A stretch of DNA of 53,824 nt from Microvirga tunisiensis (lineage in GTDB: Bacteria > Pseudomonadota > Alphaproteobacteria > Rhizobiales > Beijerinckiaceae): contig NZ_VOSK01000020.1 in assembly GCF_009296175.1 (NCBI RefSeq), positions 1 through 53,824 on the forward strand, written 5' to 3'. Below are positions 1 to 7,610 of the stretch, piece by piece (the first letter of the stretch is position 1; each line of letters starts with the position of its first letter). The notes beneath the pieces were generated by a model, which was given only the letters and a program-made list of their open reading frames with translations, searched no databases and was not told the origin of the DNA. The translations under genes and the position numbers were made by a program.

Positions 1-128
1 GGAAGCGTAGAATGGTTCATGGCGGGTGGGTTCTCCCAGAAATGAGGCGGATCGGATTCAACAACCAAATCCTAAGTCATCTCAGGCACTTGAGCTACAC
101 CCGCCAACCCTCCATGAATTTTCCGGGT
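1..128 (-). mobile_element. Possible end of an unidentified mobile element at the left edge
   Basis: On the minus strand the HxlR-type reading frame loses all family resemblance at about position 129. What follows does not continue the regulator. An ATG at 18-20 (minus strand) opens a frame reading MNHSTL before the window ends, and it could be the start of a transposase. I cannot recognise a terminal repeat or a family from this little sequence. The mobile-element reading is an inference from the abrupt loss of homology; an ordinary deletion is the alternative. Confidence 0.25.
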
Positions 129-243
129 TAGGTCCCTCGCCCATCTGGACGACGACCTGGACGCTCCACTTGTCGCCGACGCGTGATAGGATCTCGGTCA
201 CCGTCCGGCAGTTGGTGGGAACATGGATGTGACTGGGTGACAT
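82..243 (-). pseudogene. HxlR-family transcriptional regulator, N-terminal remnant
   Basis: The minus frame starts with ATG at 243 and encodes 53 residues. The first 37 or so carry the HxlR hallmark: a conserved early cysteine (NCRTVTEIL) followed by RVGDKWSVQVVVQMGEGP, the start of the winged helix. Family members are about 110-150 residues, so the recognition helix and wing are missing. After GEGP the sequence turns into unrelated residues and stops. HxlR regulators commonly sit divergently next to NAD(P)H-flavin reductases that they control, which is exactly this arrangement. The remnant should be non-functional. Confidence 0.72.
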
Positions 244-346
244 GAAAGTGCCTCCTTGCGCGACGCCCAGGAAGTTACTTAATGAGCCTCGGTTACAAAA
301 CGGAACTTAAGGGTTCCGGCCTTCGAATGCAAACCAAGGACATGTC
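244..346 (+). promoter_or_regulatory. Divergent promoter region of the HxlR remnant and FMN reductase
   Basis: This 103-bp gap separates two divergent starts. It contains a GTTAC direct repeat (274-278 and 292-296) and a GGAAC-N6-GTTCC inverted repeat at 302-317, either of which could have been an HxlR operator. An AAGGA ribosome binding site (336-340) precedes the reductase start by six bases. The operator assignment is inferred from position only. Confidence 0.35.
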
Positions 347-943
347 ATGAAGCCCAAGCTTCACATCATCATCGGCAGCACCCGCCCTGGCCGGATCGGC
401 CCCAGCATCGCCCAATGGTTCAACGACTACACGGCCGAGCATGGCAAGTTCGAGCCTGTTCTGGTCGATCTGGCGGAGTTCAACCTGCCGGTCTTCGACG
501 AGCCCGAGCACCCGATGAAGCAGAACTACCGCCATGCCCATACCAAGGCTTGGGCTGCGAGCGTGAGCGCCGCCGATGCCTTCGTATTCGTGACGCCGGA
601 GTACAACTACGCTCCGCCCCCGGCTCTCGTGAATGCGTTCAATTACCTGTCCCGCGAATGGAACTACACTCCCGTCGGCTTCGTGAGCTATGGCGGCATT
701 TCGGGCGGCCTGCGTTCGGTTCAGGTGGCGAAGCAGATCGTCACGACCCTGAAGATGATGCCGATTCCGGAAGGCGTGCCCATGCCGATGGTGTTCCAGA
801 ACCTGGACGAGACCGGCAATCTCAACGCTCCCGACATCTACAAGACCTCGGCGGCCACGATGCTCGACGAACTCTTCCGCTGGACGGAAGCGCTCAAATC
901 GCTCCGGGCCGAGCGCAAGACTCCCCTGAAGGCTGCCGCTTAA
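347..943 (+). CDS. NADPH-dependent FMN reductase
   Basis: A 198-residue flavodoxin-like reductase that would reduce FMN with NAD(P)H in the cytoplasm, possibly acting on quinones or azo compounds. The N-terminus has the phosphate-binding loop IIIGSTRPGRIGPSIAQW (about 7-25), and the centre has the flavin-contact segment TPEYNYAPPPALVNAFNYLS (about 83-102) and the glycine-rich SYGGISGGLRSVQ (about 115-127). Length fits the family (170-200). The ATG start is supported by AAGGA six bases upstream. The gene is alone, divergent from a broken HxlR regulator, so it may now be constitutively expressed. The physiological electron acceptor cannot be told from sequence. Confidence 0.88.
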   Translation: MKPKLHIIIGSTRPGRIGPSIAQWFNDYTAEHGKFEPVLVDLAEFNLPVFDEPEHPMKQNYRHAHTKAWAASVSAADAFVFVTPEYNYAPPPALVNAFNYLSREWNYTPVGFVSYGGISGGLRSVQVAKQIVTTLKMMPIPEGVPMPMVFQNLDETGNLNAPDIYKTSAATMLDELFRWTEALKSLRAERKTPLKAAA

Positions 944-970
944 ACGCCGACCGATATCCGTCAAAGGAAA

Positions 971-999
971 AGGCACCGCTGCAGCGAACAGCGGTGCCT
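971..999. terminator. Bidirectional intrinsic terminator
   Basis: A perfect 11-bp stem, AGGCACCGCTG (971-981) pairing with CAGCGGTGCCT (989-999), with a seven-base loop. It is followed by TTTGTCATTT on the plus strand and by TTTTCCTTT on the minus strand. It lies between the convergent FMN reductase and alcohol dehydrogenase genes, so it can end transcription from both sides. Confidence 0.85.
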
Positions 1000-1024
1000 T
1001 TGTCATTTCATAGCGGGCAATTCG

Positions 1025-2188
1025 TCAGAGACGCCCGGCCAGCGCATCCTCGAAGAGCTTGCGGGCGCTCTCCTTGGCGATCGGCACCGGATTGCCGCCG
1101 GCGGTGGGATCGTTGGGCGCCATCTCGGACATTTCGTCGAAACGAGCCGCATCGACCTTCAGGCCTTCCAGGGTGTGCGGCACGCCAAGATCCTTACGCA
1201 GTTGCAGCACCCAATCGAGGAAGGCGTGGAACGAAGGTTCCAGGCCGATATAGGCGGCGAGCCGCTCGATCCGGGTCTCGATGGCCTTGCGGTTGTAGAC
1301 GAGCACATAGGGCATGAAGACCGCATTGGTCAGGCCGTGGTGGGTGTCGTAGAGCGCGCCGGTCGGATGCGAGAGGGCGTGAATCGCACCCAATCCCTTC
1401 TGGAACGCGGTAGCGCCCATGGCGGCGGCCGACATCATCTGCGCGCGGGCTTCGATATCCTTTCCGTCCTTGTACGCCCGCGGCAGGTATTCCTTCACGA
1501 GGCGGATGCCCTCGACCGCAATGCCGTCCGCCATCGGGTGATAGCCCGGTGCGCAATAGGCCTCGATGCAATGCGCGAGCGCATCGAGGCCCGTGCCCGC
1601 CGTGATGTGCTGCGGCATGCCAACCGTGAGCTCCGGATCGCAGATCACGATCTTCGGCATCATCAGCGGATGGAAGATCACTTTCTTGGTGTGGGTGGAT
1701 TCCTGCGTGATCACGCCGGCGCGGCCGACTTCGGAACCCGTACCCGCCGTCGTCGGGACAGCGATGATCGGGAGAATGCCTTTCGGGTCGGCGCGGGTCC
1801 ACCAATCGCCGATATCCTCGAAATCCCACATGGGACGGGCCTGGCCCGCCATGAAGGCGATGACCTTGCCGGCATCGAGCGCCGAGCCGCCGCCGAAGGC
1901 TACGACTCCGTCGTGCTTTCCGGCCTTCAGAGCCTCGAGACCCTTGTAGACATTGGTCTCGACCGGGTTCGGCTTGATGTCCGAGAAGATCGCGGCCCTC
2001 AGGCCGGCGCTCGTCAGTTGATCCAACGCCGCCTTCGTCATGGGCTGTGTGGCCAGGAATGGATCCGTCACGATGAGCGGCGCCTGCAGGCCAACCGACT
2101 TGCAGGCATCAGTGAGTTCGGAAATGCGGCCTGCGCCGAAGCGGATCGCGGTGGGATAGTTCCAGTTGGATCGGGGAGACGTGGTCAT
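1025..2188 (-). CDS. Iron-containing (type III) alcohol dehydrogenase
   Basis: A 387-residue NAD(P)-dependent Fe-alcohol dehydrogenase. The nucleotide-binding motif VAFGGGSALDAGK lies at about 96-108 and PTTAGTGSEV at about 145-154. The four metal ligands of the family are in place with the spacing seen in FucO: D202, H206, H270 and H284. The frame continues upstream through the neighbouring gene, but homology begins at ATG 2188 (MTTSPRSNWN). It is the last gene of a five-gene operon, 11 bp after the aldehyde dehydrogenase. In that setting I infer it oxidises the hydroxyl of a gamma-glutamylated amino alcohol to the aldehyde. The exact substrate is not visible in the sequence. Confidence 0.9.
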   Translation of the reverse strand: MTTSPRSNWNYPTAIRFGAGRISELTDACKSVGLQAPLIVTDPFLATQPMTKAALDQLTSAGLRAAIFSDIKPNPVETNVYKGLEALKAGKHDGVVAFGGGSALDAGKVIAFMAGQARPMWDFEDIGDWWTRADPKGILPIIAVPTTAGTGSEVGRAGVITQESTHTKKVIFHPLMMPKIVICDPELTVGMPQHITAGTGLDALAHCIEAYCAPGYHPMADGIAVEGIRLVKEYLPRAYKDGKDIEARAQMMSAAAMGATAFQKGLGAIHALSHPTGALYDTHHGLTNAVFMPYVLVYNRKAIETRIERLAAYIGLEPSFHAFLDWVLQLRKDLGVPHTLEGLKVDAARFDEMSEMAPNDPTAGGNPVPIAKESARKLFEDALAGRL

Positions 2189-2199
2189 GATGCTTTCAA

Positions 2200-3591
2200 T
2201 CAGATCTGGCGGAGGTGGTAGGATTTCGGACGGGTGAGCGAATCGTAGGCCAGTCGCGAAAGGCTCGCGCCGCGGCCGGTGTCCCTCACGCCTGTCCAGG
2301 CGAGCGCGGGATCGAGATAATCGCAGCGATTCATGAAGACAGTGCCGGTCTCCAGCTTTTCGCCGATGGCTTCCGCCGCATCGACATCCGAGGTCCAGAT
2401 GGCGGCGGAGAGGCCATAGGGCGAGTCGTTCATGAGGCGGATCGCCTCCTCGTCGCCCTTGACCTTCATGATGCCGACGGTCGGGCCGAAGCTCTCCTCG
2501 CGCATGACGCTCATGGCATGGTCGACGTCGGTGAGCACCTGCGGCGCGAGGTAGGCGGAATTGCCGGCATCGGCCGGGAACTTCTTGGCGTCGATATGGG
2601 CCTTCGCGCCCTTTGCCACCGCTTCCGCGTTCTGCTGGCGCACCAGGTCGGCGAAGCGCTTGTGTGCCATCGGGCCGAGCGTCGTCGTCTCGTCGAGCGG
2701 GTTGCCGAGCACGTATGTGTTCACGAGATCGATCGCGCCCTCGACGAAGCGGTCGTAATGCTTCTCGTGGACGTAGATGCGCTCGATGCCGCAGCAGCAC
2801 TGGCCCGAGTTGAAGAACGCGCCATCCACGAGGTTCTCGATGGCGTGATCGATGTTGGCATCCTCGCGCACATAGGCCGGATCCTTTCCGCCGAGTTCGA
2901 GGCCGAGCGAGGTGAACGTGCCTGCCGCTGCGCGCTCGATGGCACGGCCGCCGGAGACGGAGCCGGTGAAATTGCAGTGATCGACAAGACCGGAGCCCAG
3001 GATGCGGCTCGTCTGGTCGTGACTCAGGTGCAGGTTCTGGAACAGGCCCTTCGGCATGCCCGCCCGGTCCATTGCCATCTGAAAGCGCTCGCCGGCGAGC
3101 ACCGTCTGCGAGGCATGCTTCAAGAGCACCGCATTGCCGGCCATGAGCGCCGGCACGATGGTGTTGATGGCGGTGAGATAGGGATAGTTCCAGGGTGCGA
3201 TGACAAGAACGAGACCTACGGGCTCGCGCTTGATCATGCGGCGAAAGCCCGGCTTCTCGTCGTCGGCCGGGATGGGATGCAGGCTCTTCTCCGCAATCCC
3301 GATCATGTGGCGCGCGCGCTCCTCGACCCCGCGGAACTCGCCACCATAACGCACCGGGCGGCCCATCTGCTGGGCGATTTCGGGCACCACTTCCTGGTTC
3401 ATCGCAAGCAACGCGTCGAGGAAGGCGGAGACCTTGCCGGCACGCTCCGACAGCGAGGTGTTTCGCCACGCCTTCTGCGCCTCTCGCGCCGAGGCAATAG
3501 TGGAATCGATGGCAGTCTCTGACATGATAGGACGGCGGACGAGCTCGCGTCCGTCGATGGGGGAAATGCAGACGATATCGGAATCGGCCAT
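2200..3591 (-). CDS. NAD(P)-dependent aldehyde dehydrogenase
   Basis: A 463-residue aldehyde dehydrogenase oxidising an aldehyde to a carboxylate. Catalytic residues are present: N135 in APWNYPY, E232 in LELGGKD, and the nucleophile C266 in SGQCCCGIE, part of an unusual triple cysteine. The start is placed at ATG 3591 (MADSDIVCIS); the frame upstream of it has no family likeness. No good Shine-Dalgarno site precedes it. The gene lies 73 bp after the glutamine-synthetase-like gene and 11 bp before the alcohol dehydrogenase. It resembles succinate-semialdehyde or gamma-glutamyl-aminoaldehyde dehydrogenases, and the context suggests the latter type of role. Confidence 0.9.
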   Translation of the reverse strand: MADSDIVCISPIDGRELVRRPIMSETAIDSTIASAREAQKAWRNTSLSERAGKVSAFLDALLAMNQEVVPEIAQQMGRPVRYGGEFRGVEERARHMIGIAEKSLHPIPADDEKPGFRRMIKREPVGLVLVIAPWNYPYLTAINTIVPALMAGNAVLLKHASQTVLAGERFQMAMDRAGMPKGLFQNLHLSHDQTSRILGSGLVDHCNFTGSVSGGRAIERAAAGTFTSLGLELGGKDPAYVREDANIDHAIENLVDGAFFNSGQCCCGIERIYVHEKHYDRFVEGAIDLVNTYVLGNPLDETTTLGPMAHKRFADLVRQQNAEAVAKGAKAHIDAKKFPADAGNSAYLAPQVLTDVDHAMSVMREESFGPTVGIMKVKGDEEAIRLMNDSPYGLSAAIWTSDVDAAEAIGEKLETGTVFMNRCDYLDPALAWTGVRDTGRGASLSRLAYDSLTRPKSYHLRQI

Positions 3592-3664
3592 GATGTTATG
3601 TCTGAAAGACCATGATCCCAGAGAATCATGGTCTTCTCCTGTGCTTTGAGTCTGGATGAATCTT

Positions 3665-5035
3665 TTAGATGATCTCGAAGTAGCGGGCGAGTTGCCAATC
3701 GGTGATGGCCTTGCGGGCCTCACGCTCCTCCCATTCGCGCGTGGCCGCATAATGCTCGACGAAGGTGTCGCCGAAGAGTTCACGCGCAGCCTTGGAGCCC
3801 TTCAGACGCTCGGCGGCCTCGCCGAGGGAGCGCGGCAGGGCCCGCTCCTTGGGATGCTCGACCGCATAGGCATTGCCTTCGATGGGCTCACCCGGATCGA
3901 TCCGGTTCTCGATGCCCCAGAGGCCGGAGCCGATCGCGGCGGCCAGCGCGATATACGGGTTGATGTCGGCGGCAGCGACCCGGTACTCCACGCGCTGCGA
4001 CTTTTCGGAACCGGGAACGACGCGCAGGGCCGTGGTGCGGTTCTCGACACCCCAGGCAGAATCGGTCGGCGCCCAGAAGCCCGGAATCAGTCGCGTGTAG
4101 CTGTTCACCGTGCAGGCGACCATGGCGAGCAGTTCCGGCATCAGCTTCTGCTGACCGCCAACGAACCAACGCATGGTTTCCGACATGTTGTGCTTAGCCT
4201 GTGGATCGTAGAACGCGCCCTTGCCGGAGGTGATATCGCGCAAGGAGGTGTGCAGATGGCCGGACTGGCCAGGCCAGTCGCGCGACCACTTCGCCATGAA
4301 GGTCGCCATCCAGCCGCGGCGCTGCGCCAAGATCTTGGTGTAGGTCTTGAACAACGCCGCCTTATCGGCCGCCTTCAAGGCATCATCGACGCGGATCGCG
4401 GCCTCCAGAACACCGGGGCCAGTCTCCGTGTGCAGTCCCTCGATCTCGAAATCCATCCTGTTCGCGAGGTCGAGAAGCTCGTGATAAAAGTCCGCGTGAA
4501 CGCCTGAGCGCAGCACCGAGTAACCGAAAAAGCCCGGCGTGATGCTCTTCAGGTCGCGATAGTTCTTCTCGCGCACGGAATGCGGCGTTTCCTCGAACAG
4601 GAAGAACTCGAACTCCGCTGCAGCCGAAACGGCAAAGCCCATATCCTCCGCTTTTTTCAGCACACGGCGCAGCACGCCGCGCGGACAGGCGGCCTCCGCA
4701 TAGCCGTCGAACTCGGCGAGGAAGAAGGGCAGGTTGTTCTCGAAAGGAATGAGCCGCATGGTCTCCGGCAGCACCCGCACCGACGCGTCCGGATAGGCCG
4801 TATGCCAGCCGGTGAGCTTCGTGTTGTCGTAGAGCTGATCGTTGGAGTCCCACCCCAGCACCACGTCGCAGAATCCGAAGCCCTTCTCGAGAGCGGATTC
4901 GAACTTGTCGCGGGCAATGTACTTGCCGCGCATGATGCCGTCGATGTCGACAACGCCGACCTTCACGAAGGGAAGATCGCGGCTGCGCACGTATTCCGCA
5001 GCCTCGGCGGCATTCTTGATCTTGGGAGCGTCCAT
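3665..5035 (-). CDS. Glutamine-synthetase-like gamma-glutamyl-amine ligase
   Basis: A 456-residue member of the glutamine synthetase superfamily (PuuA/GlnA3/GlnA4 type). The N-terminal beta-grasp part contains VDIDGIMRGKYI (about 29-40). The catalytic barrel has the Glu-rich AAAEFEFFLFEE (about 139-150), QSGHLHTSL and the carboxyl-terminal NPYIALAAAIGSGLWGIENR. These enzymes use ATP to join the gamma-carboxyl of glutamate to an amine. True nitrogen-assimilating GlnA is not suggested, because the gene sits with a permease, an ADH, an ALDH and an amidohydrolase. I infer a gamma-glutamylated amine (ethanolamine or a polyamine) as product; the presence of an ADH favours an amino alcohol. Confidence 0.85.
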   Translation of the reverse strand: MDAPKIKNAAEAAEYVRSRDLPFVKVGVVDIDGIMRGKYIARDKFESALEKGFGFCDVVLGWDSNDQLYDNTKLTGWHTAYPDASVRVLPETMRLIPFENNLPFFLAEFDGYAEAACPRGVLRRVLKKAEDMGFAVSAAAEFEFFLFEETPHSVREKNYRDLKSITPGFFGYSVLRSGVHADFYHELLDLANRMDFEIEGLHTETGPGVLEAAIRVDDALKAADKAALFKTYTKILAQRRGWMATFMAKWSRDWPGQSGHLHTSLRDITSGKGAFYDPQAKHNMSETMRWFVGGQQKLMPELLAMVACTVNSYTRLIPGFWAPTDSAWGVENRTTALRVVPGSEKSQRVEYRVAAADINPYIALAAAIGSGLWGIENRIDPGEPIEGNAYAVEHPKERALPRSLGEAAERLKGSKAARELFGDTFVEHYAATREWEEREARKAITDWQLARYFEII

Positions 5036-5098
5036 TCGAAAAACCTTGACCGAAGAGGAAAAATGGGAGCGCGCGCAACTGCGCGCTCCCGGTTCGCA

Positions 5099-6634
5099 TC
5101 AATGGGACTTGTATTCGCTCTCGCCCTTGGTGAGCGCGAACTCCTCCTCCGGCGAAAGGATGAGCTTATGGCGTCCGATGAGCAGGAAATAGGCCATCAT
5201 CACCGCATAGTAGATGGCGACGCCAATGACGGCTGTCTGGAAGACCGAGTCCGTCAGCTGGAAGTAGAGCGTCACCGCCGCGATCACCATGCAGATCACC
5301 GCGCCCGCGATGCCGAAGGGGCTGGTGTAAGGCCGATGCAGGCTCGGGAACTTCTTCTTGAGCACGATATAGGACATGCCCTGCATGAAGTAGGCGAGCA
5401 TCGCACCTGCGACCGCCATGTTGAGCAGCGTGCCGCCGATGACGGTGGCACCCGCTTCGGCACCGCGCGCGAACCAGATGATCAGCATCACCACAAGACC
5501 GAGCACAGCGCCCGCGATCAGCGCCATATGCGGAGTCCTGCGCTCTCCGTGAGTAACCGACAGGAAGCTCGGGAAGTAGCCCGCCCGCGAGAGCGAGTAG
5601 ATCTGCCGCCCGAAGGCGAAGATGATGGTGTGGAACGAAGCGATCAGTCCGATCACCGCAACCGCCGCCAGGATCTTCGCGATATCCGTGCCGAACAGGG
5701 TGCGGAACCCGTCGAGCAGCGGCTCGCCGGACTTGCCGAGGCCTGCGGCGCCCGGCGCGATGCCCGTATTCAGGAAGAGCACGAGGAACGCGGACGCGAT
5801 CAGTGTGAGGATACCGGCGATGATGCCCTTGGGCATGTCCCTCTGCGGATCGTGCGACTCCTCCGCCGCGAGCGGCAGCTGCTCGATGGCCAGGAAAAGC
5901 CAGACTGCGAATGGCAGTGAGGCCAGAATGCTGCCCACGCCCATGGGCAGGAACGGGCCGTTGCCGTTTGGCATCTCCGCACCATCAGGGCCTATGTTCA
6001 GCGCCCAGCGCGAGAAGTCGAACTGACCGGAGAACAGGACCGACAGGTAGAAGGCGGCAAGCACGGCAAGGGCCGCGAGTGTTACGCCCACCGTGACCTT
6101 GAACGAGAGCTCGACGCCGATGATGTTGAGCCCGACGAACAGCGCGTAGCACAGCACCCAGTAGACGGGCTGGAACGCCGGCGCCGTCTCGAAGATCGCC
6201 GACAGATACGAGCCGATGAAGAATACGATCACGGCGGGCGTGAGCACGAACTCGATATTCTCGGCAATGCCCGTGACGTATCCCGCCCACGGCCCCATGG
6301 AGGTGCGGGCGAAGGAATAGGCGCCACCCGTATGCGGCAGGGCCGGCGACATCTCGGCGAGCGAGAAGGTGAGGCCGAGATACATGATGGCGATGATGAT
6401 GGTCGCGAAGAACATCGAGCCGAAGCCGTTCGCGAGACCCAAGTTCCAGCCCGAGTAATGGCCAGAGATCACCGCCCCGACGCCGAGCGCCCAGAGCGAC
6501 CAGACGCGGGCATGACGCTTGAGACGCCGCGCTTCAAAATAGCTTTCATCCACCGTGGTGTAGGTAATGCCGGCAGAGCCCTGCGCTCCGGCCGGCGGGG
6601 CATGTACCCCGGTACTTCCTTGTCCGACTGACAT
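5099..6634 (-). CDS. APC-superfamily amino acid/ethanolamine permease
   Basis: A 511-residue inner-membrane transporter with about 12 hydrophobic helices. The first helix region reads VWSLWALGVGAVISGHYSGW, and helix 3 includes LAEMSPALPHTGGAYSFAR, the pattern of the Eat-type ethanolamine permeases within the APC family. The start is set at ATG 6634 because GGAGG lies nine bases upstream; the frame is open further upstream without support. It lies between the amidohydrolase and the ligase gene with 63-bp gaps on both sides, so it probably imports the substrate of the operon. Assignment to APC is certain; ethanolamine specificity is by resemblance only. Confidence 0.85.
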   Translation of the reverse strand: MSVGQGSTGVHAPPAGAQGSAGITYTTVDESYFEARRLKRHARVWSLWALGVGAVISGHYSGWNLGLANGFGSMFFATIIIAIMYLGLTFSLAEMSPALPHTGGAYSFARTSMGPWAGYVTGIAENIEFVLTPAVIVFFIGSYLSAIFETAPAFQPVYWVLCYALFVGLNIIGVELSFKVTVGVTLAALAVLAAFYLSVLFSGQFDFSRWALNIGPDGAEMPNGNGPFLPMGVGSILASLPFAVWLFLAIEQLPLAAEESHDPQRDMPKGIIAGILTLIASAFLVLFLNTGIAPGAAGLGKSGEPLLDGFRTLFGTDIAKILAAVAVIGLIASFHTIIFAFGRQIYSLSRAGYFPSFLSVTHGERRTPHMALIAGAVLGLVVMLIIWFARGAEAGATVIGGTLLNMAVAGAMLAYFMQGMSYIVLKKKFPSLHRPYTSPFGIAGAVICMVIAAVTLYFQLTDSVFQTAVIGVAIYYAVMMAYFLLIGRHKLILSPEEEFALTKGESEYKSH

Positions 6635-6697
6635 CGAGTTGATCCTCCAAGAAGTTCTGTCTTTCGGGTCACGGCACATTCTGCGCCATGCCCGTCA

Positions 6698-7486
6698 TCA
6701 GAGCGTCCGTGCCCCCTCCCTCAAAAGCGGCGCCAGACGGTTGGCCCACGACGCCTGTCCGTCTTGTGTGCGGATCAGGTCGTTGCGGATTTCGATCATC
6801 AGCGGAGGAAGGCCGCGCCTCTCGGCGTGGCGCTCAAGGGTGTGGAACACCCGATCCGCCGGTGAATAGGGTTCGTTCATGCCGACGACGAGTGCCGGAT
6901 CCTGTTTCAATCCGGCCTCGACGCTGCGCGCATAGCGCTCATCATGGTTGAAGATCAGGCCGATCTGCCAAGGGCGCGGCACATCCCGGTAAACCGGTGT
7001 GAAGGAATGGATGGAGACGATTGCCATCAGCTGCCCTTCCGCCTCACGGGCCTTCGCGAAGGCGTCGACCGCGCCGTGAAACGCATCATATACCTCGCGT
7101 ACGCGGGTCGACCGCTCCGTCTCATCGAGATCGACGTTGCCCGGAATCGTGGTGCGCTCGCTGAGCGTCCAGATCGAGTCAGGCGCGGACGGCTCCCGGT
7201 TGAGGTCGAGCACGAGGCGCGAAACGGTGGCATGGATCAGGGGCGCATCGAGCAGGCGCGAGAGTTCTTTCGCCACGCCAAGCGCCCCGGGGTCCCAGGC
7301 GATGTGGCTTGCGAGCTCGGCCGACCCGAGTCCCAGGGTGCCATAGCGCGCCGGAAGGCGGTTGGAGGCATGTTCGCAGATGAGCAGGATCGGTGAGCGT
7401 CCTTGCGGATTCTCCACGACGGCAACCGGCTGCTCTGCCGTTGCGGCAGAGGATGGATCGGCCGGCTTCCGACTCGCCTGCGTCAT
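6698..7486 (-). CDS. N-formylglutamate amidohydrolase family protein
   Basis: A 262-residue HutG-type (FGase) metallohydrolase. The N-terminal motif ILLICEHASNRLP (about 33-45), the central VSRLVLDLNREP (about 88-99) and VSIHSFTPV (about 153-161) contain the histidine and glutamate residues expected to bind zinc. Classic FGase splits N-formyl-L-glutamate in histidine breakdown, but no hut genes are near. It is the first gene of the permease-ligase-ALDH-ADH operon and divergent from an RpiR regulator. I infer that it hydrolyses the gamma-glutamyl amide formed by the pathway and releases glutamate. That role is a hypothesis. Confidence 0.85.
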   Translation of the reverse strand: MTQASRKPADPSSAATAEQPVAVVENPQGRSPILLICEHASNRLPARYGTLGLGSAELASHIAWDPGALGVAKELSRLLDAPLIHATVSRLVLDLNREPSAPDSIWTLSERTTIPGNVDLDETERSTRVREVYDAFHGAVDAFAKAREAEGQLMAIVSIHSFTPVYRDVPRPWQIGLIFNHDERYARSVEAGLKQDPALVVGMNEPYSPADRVFHTLERHAERRGLPPLMIEIRNDLIRTQDGQASWANRLAPLLREGARTL

Positions 7487-7610
7487 GCAGTTCTCCTTTG
7501 ACCTGCCTCGAGGCAGGCCAGCCCCCGTTTGAACGCTTGATACGTTTCTTTTATTTTTCTCGCGTTCTGAAATTTCTGATACAGCTTTTCAAAAGCGTCA
7601 AGGAGGGGGT
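7487..7610. promoter_or_regulatory. Divergent promoter/operator region, RpiR regulator and catabolic operon
   Basis: This 124-bp gap is clearly more AT-rich than its surroundings, especially 7540-7590. It contains a GAAATTTC palindrome inside TTCTGAAATTTCTGATACAG and a second TTGATACGTTTC stretch. RpiR-type regulators often bind such GAAA/TTTC elements between themselves and their target. AGGAGGGGG lies immediately before the regulator start. Operator identity is inferred. Confidence 0.4.

Noticed and set aside
26..232. A plus-strand 68-residue frame at the left edge
   Set aside because: The opposite strand encodes a recognisable HxlR N-terminus here, and the plus frame resembles nothing.
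1025..3469. An 814-residue minus-strand open frame
   Set aside because: Only its C-terminal 387 residues are an alcohol dehydrogenase. The rest is the aldehyde dehydrogenase gene read out of frame, so it is not a fusion.
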